Below, one piece after another: positions 20,892-22,657 of a DNA stretch of 22,657 nt. Source of the stretch: a virus; IMG/VR virus record IMGVR_UViG_3300044568_001189, positions 1 to 22,657 of that record, one strand, 5' to 3'. The position numbers were made by a program, and so were the translations under genes. Each line of letters starts with the position of its first letter. Position 1 is the first letter of the stretch. The notes beneath the pieces are model-generated. The model searched no databases and had not been told where the DNA came from. It worked only from the letters and a program-made list of their open reading frames with translations.

Positions 20892-21071
20892 CTATTCCTC
20901 AAATTTGGTCGATCTAACACGTTTTACGGGGGTTTCTTTACCCTTACTGTCCCATTCTTGGGAAGTTAGCCATCCGTCCTTGGATAAAGCTTTATATTCT
21001 TGCTCATCAATGGCAATTGTTGAATTGTCATATGAGTCTTTGTGCATCGAGCATGGATATTCGATTGCCAT
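20892..21071 (-). CDS. small soluble hypothetical protein, 59 aa
   Basis: Read on the minus strand from ATG 21071 to TAG 20892. AGGTG lies four to five bases upstream of the ATG. The product is MAIEYPCSMHKDSYDNST, then IAIDEQEYKALSKDGWLTSQ, then a charged basic tail ending FEE. The 'YP-----D--------DE-EY-AL---GW' pattern resembles small phage proteins found among head genes. It fills the space between the decoration-like gene and the tailspike, three bases before the tailspike ATG. It lies immediately downstream of the terminator-like hairpin, so its expression would depend on readthrough. Function unknown. Confidence 0.6.
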   Translation of the reverse strand: MAIEYPCSMHKDSYDNSTIAIDEQEYKALSKDGWLTSQEWDSKGKETPVKRVRSTKFEE

Positions 21072-21081
21072 ATTTCACCTA

Positions 21082-21119
21082 AAAAGGAAAAAGGTGGAGG
21101 ACTTTATCCCCCCACCTTT
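21082..21119 (-). terminator. rho-independent terminator after the coat/decoration genes
   Basis: AAAGGTGG (21090-21097) and CCACCTTT (21112-21119) are perfect complements, extended inward by GG/CC pairs around a loop of about seven bases. In the minus-strand transcript the stem is followed by TTCCTTTTT (to 21081). The stop of the decoration-like gene (21126) lies just upstream. There is no room for a promoter before the next ATG at 21071, so this is likely a partial terminator that gives coat and decoration genes more transcript than downstream tail genes. Confidence 0.75.
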
Positions 21120-21125
21120 AACTTA

Positions 21126-21500
21126 CTATGGGTTATTAGCCGCAATTGCACCGTAGTTACTTGGTGATGCTGTCATAAAGTCAGTAGCAACAGGGTAAGA
21201 ACGAACAATTTGAACTAAATATGTATCAGCTGCTGGAGTTTTACTTGCAGCAGTTGGGTTTACATAAGTGATACTGATAGTATTAGCAGCTTTTACTCTT
21301 GCGCCAGCTATAGCAACGCCAGCAGTTTGAGCTGCTGTAGTTGATACTGATACAAAATCACCTACAGCAACGCCAGTAAGAGTAAAATCTTGCTCGGCTG
21401 TGGTAATTGTTGCAACCGCAGCAGGAGTTACTGCTAAAGATACAATAGATGTAGCGCGAATTGGTGCGACTGCAACTATATTAGGGCCTGGATTACTCAT
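21126..21500 (-). CDS. head decoration-like protein, 124 aa
   Basis: Beta-rich, almost uncharged, Ala/Thr/Val-rich protein: IVSLAVTPAAVATITTAEQD, then FTLTGVAVGDFVSVS, then AGARVKAANTISITYVNPTA, then PAADTYLVQIVRS. The 'V-A-T---Q-FTV-GV-VGD-V-V------G--I--ARV-A-NTI-I---N-TA---TPAA-TY' pattern recurs in small proteins encoded directly after P22-like coat genes; capsid decoration or a head fibre is the most likely role, by analogy. A strong AGGAG lies eight bases before ATG 21500, and the gene follows the coat gene by 15 bases, consistent with high expression. A terminator follows it. Confidence 0.6.
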   Translation of the reverse strand: MSNPGPNIVAVAPIRATSIVSLAVTPAAVATITTAEQDFTLTGVAVGDFVSVSTTAAQTAGVAIAGARVKAANTISITYVNPTAASKTPAADTYLVQIVRSYPVATDFMTASPSNYGAIAANNP

Positions 21501-21515
21501 ATTAAAATACTCCTA

Positions 21516-22657
21516 TTAACCAGTGATACGGCAAGCCAGCTCAGGATAAACTGTGCTGAAACCATAAAGAACATCAAGACGAGTCGGCAATTGGTCAGAG
21601 TTAATATCGTATTGGCGAACCAAACGAATTGACAAACCATCAGCAGAAGCACGTCCAGCCATATCAACACCTTGAGGCAATAATAGGTCAGCAGTACCAA
21701 GAGCAAACGCATCGCGATGGAACGCAATAGCGTTAGCGTAGCTTGCACCAGCAGAACCTGAAATTACAGTAGCGTTGCCAGAAGCAATAGTACCAGTGGT
21801 GCTAGTTACGTTTTGGAATTGACCGCTAAATACTGGTGTTGGGAATACTTGAACTGTTTGTGAAGAACCAGTACCAGTAGTCAACGCAGTTACTACGAAG
21901 TTACGCAGTGTACCAGTTGATTGACGGTTTTGTGGGTTCACAGCGTAAACGCCAGGTATTGTGAAAACAGTACCTTGAGTTAAAGTTTTACCATTACTAA
22001 TAGTAGCAGTTAAACCAAAAGTAGTTGCAGCGTTAGTTTGAACAGAACCGCCAGCTTGTGCAGCTACAGCGATAGTGTCAGTACCAACGATGAAAGAACC
22101 AGAAGTAAAGTTACCTACGTTTTGATCCATTGCAAAGTTAAAACCTAAAGTGCTGTCACCCATTGCGCCTTTCTTGAATATTTCAGAAATAACACCTTGT
22201 GGGTTGAACAAGTTAGTCAAACCAGAAACGATACCAACATCAATAGTAGGATCAACAATAATGCTTCTTAATTCATCAACAGGAGCAGCTTCTTGGTTCA
22301 ATCTAGCACGAGCAGCTAAGATTGTGTTTAAAGATTGAGCTTGAGTTGGTGAGTTAGATAACACGCCAGGAGTACCGACCATGTTATATACGTTCAAGAA
22401 TTGTTGTAGACCATCATAATCGATTTTGTTAGCAACTGCAGCAATAGCAGGCTTAATAAAACGATCTGAGAAATCAGAAATGTTTAAGCTCAAATCTTGA
22501 GTTGTAAACGCCATATCAACACCGAATTGGGTGTTCAGAGTCAATGGAACGTAAGTTTCAACAGAAGATTCAACTTGAAGTGCAGGGCCAGTTCTACCAA
22601 CATAACGAGGAGGTTTTCTCAAGTTAATAGTAGTACCGATTTTTGCGCCTTCGATGG
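21516..22657 (-). CDS. major capsid (coat) protein, P22 gp5-like, partial at N-terminus
   Basis: The frame is open to the right window edge, so the start is missing; a TTG at 22620-22622 is not the start, because the upstream codons (IEGAKIGTTIN, then LRKPPRYVGRTG) continue the family pattern 'G-TI-IRKP-RF----G'. Typical blocks follow: SVETYVPLTLNTQFGVDMAF, then TTQDLSLNISDFSDRFIKPA, then AAVANKIDYDGLQQF, then VYNMVGTPG. These match the P22 coat protein family, an HK97-fold shell protein. The middle (about 150 residues, Thr/Ser/Gly-rich, with VFTIPGVYAVNPQNRQSTGT) corresponds to the inserted I-domain region. The C-terminal block SIRLVRQYDINSDQLPTRLD, then VLYGFSTVYPELACRITG is also family-typical. 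Order on the minus strand (coat, decoration, gp4-like, gp10-like) agrees with P22. Confidence 0.9.
   Translation of the reverse strand, partial: IEGAKIGTTINLRKPPRYVGRTGPALQVESSVETYVPLTLNTQFGVDMAFTTQDLSLNISDFSDRFIKPAIAAVANKIDYDGLQQFLNVYNMVGTPGVLSNSPTQAQSLNTILAARARLNQEAAPVDELRSIIVDPTIDVGIVSGLTNLFNPQGVISEIFKKGAMGDSTLGFNFAMDQNVGNFTSGSFIVGTDTIAVAAQAGGSVQTNAATTFGLTATISNGKTLTQGTVFTIPGVYAVNPQNRQSTGTLRNFVVTALTTGTGSSQTVQVFPTPVFSGQFQNVTSTTGTIASGNATVISGSAGASYANAIAFHRDAFALGTADLLLPQGVDMAGRASADGLSIRLVRQYDINSDQLPTRLDVLYGFSTVYPELACRITG

Noticed and set aside
20905-21156. Open frame of 83 codons on the plus strand
   Set aside because: It is antisense to the terminator hairpin and to the 59-aa minus-strand gene (20892-21071), which has a ribosome binding site and a plausible soluble sequence. 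All surrounding genes are on the minus strand.
22150-22338. Plus-strand frame inside the coat gene
   Set aside because: Antisense to a clear coat protein sequence and without a ribosome binding site.
22620-22622. TTG as the start of the coat gene
   Set aside because: The frame continues upstream to the window edge with residues that fit the coat family (GAKIGTTIN before LRKPPRY), so the gene is partial rather than starting here.
1-22657. tRNA or other structured RNA genes
   Set aside because: No stretch outside coding regions is long enough (gaps are about 60 bases or less), and no cloverleaf was noticed by eye; a covariance-model search was not possible.

Overview
The window is a stretch of an A+T-rich, tightly packed genome of a tailed bacteriophage with a P22-like (podovirus-type) virion, probably infecting a Gram-negative bacterium. 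The evidence is a P22 gp5-like coat protein, gp4-like and gp10-like neck proteins, a gp7-like ejection protein, two further large ejection-protein candidates, a pectate-lyase-fold tailspike and a GH24 endolysin. There is no integrase, terminase, portal or polymerase in view. The head genes should continue past the right edge, where the coat gene is cut. The host cannot be named from the sequence.

Positions 1-5327 (plus strand) are an early-type operon of about 18 small, overlapping genes: a cut membrane protein, a DUF3310 protein, two helix-turn-helix proteins, a Cys-motif protein, a tandem cassette of related 'MSKERELL / LLAQPEQEPVAW / HGIG' proteins (1369-2871), other small phage proteins, a SNF2-type helicase (3491-4834) with a small coupled partner, and a small secreted protein. 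Nearly every start has a Shine-Dalgarno sequence lying inside the preceding gene.

Positions 5328-22657 (minus strand) are the late virion and lysis operon. Read in transcription order (right to left) it holds: coat (partial), decoration-like protein, a strong terminator-like hairpin, a 59-aa protein, tailspike, gp4-like adaptor with an extra N-terminal module, gp10-like hub with an inserted triple repeat, a 922-aa fibre, a 97-aa protein, a sulfotransferase-like P-loop protein, gp7-like, gp20/gp16-like and a large Ala/Gly-rich ejection protein, a collar-domain fibre, then a lysis block (53-aa two-TM holin candidate, coiled-coil/TM protein, DUF5856-like protein, endolysin) and a last 53-aa protein. 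The order follows P22 (5-4-10-26-7-20-16), but a long fibre sits in the needle (gp26) slot and the tailspike has moved upstream of gp4.

The two operons converge with their stop codons touching (TAA at 5325-5327, then the minus-strand stop at 5328-5330). A plus-strand terminator-like hairpin lies inside the last minus-strand gene. No tRNA, CRISPR array, insertion sequence or att site was seen. No gap exceeds about 60 bases, so the window is essentially all coding. The most interesting features are the tandem paralogue cassette whose conserved C-terminal motif also encodes the next gene's ribosome binding site, the sulfotransferase-like gene among virion genes, and the shuffled modules in the gp4-like, gp10-like and tailspike proteins.
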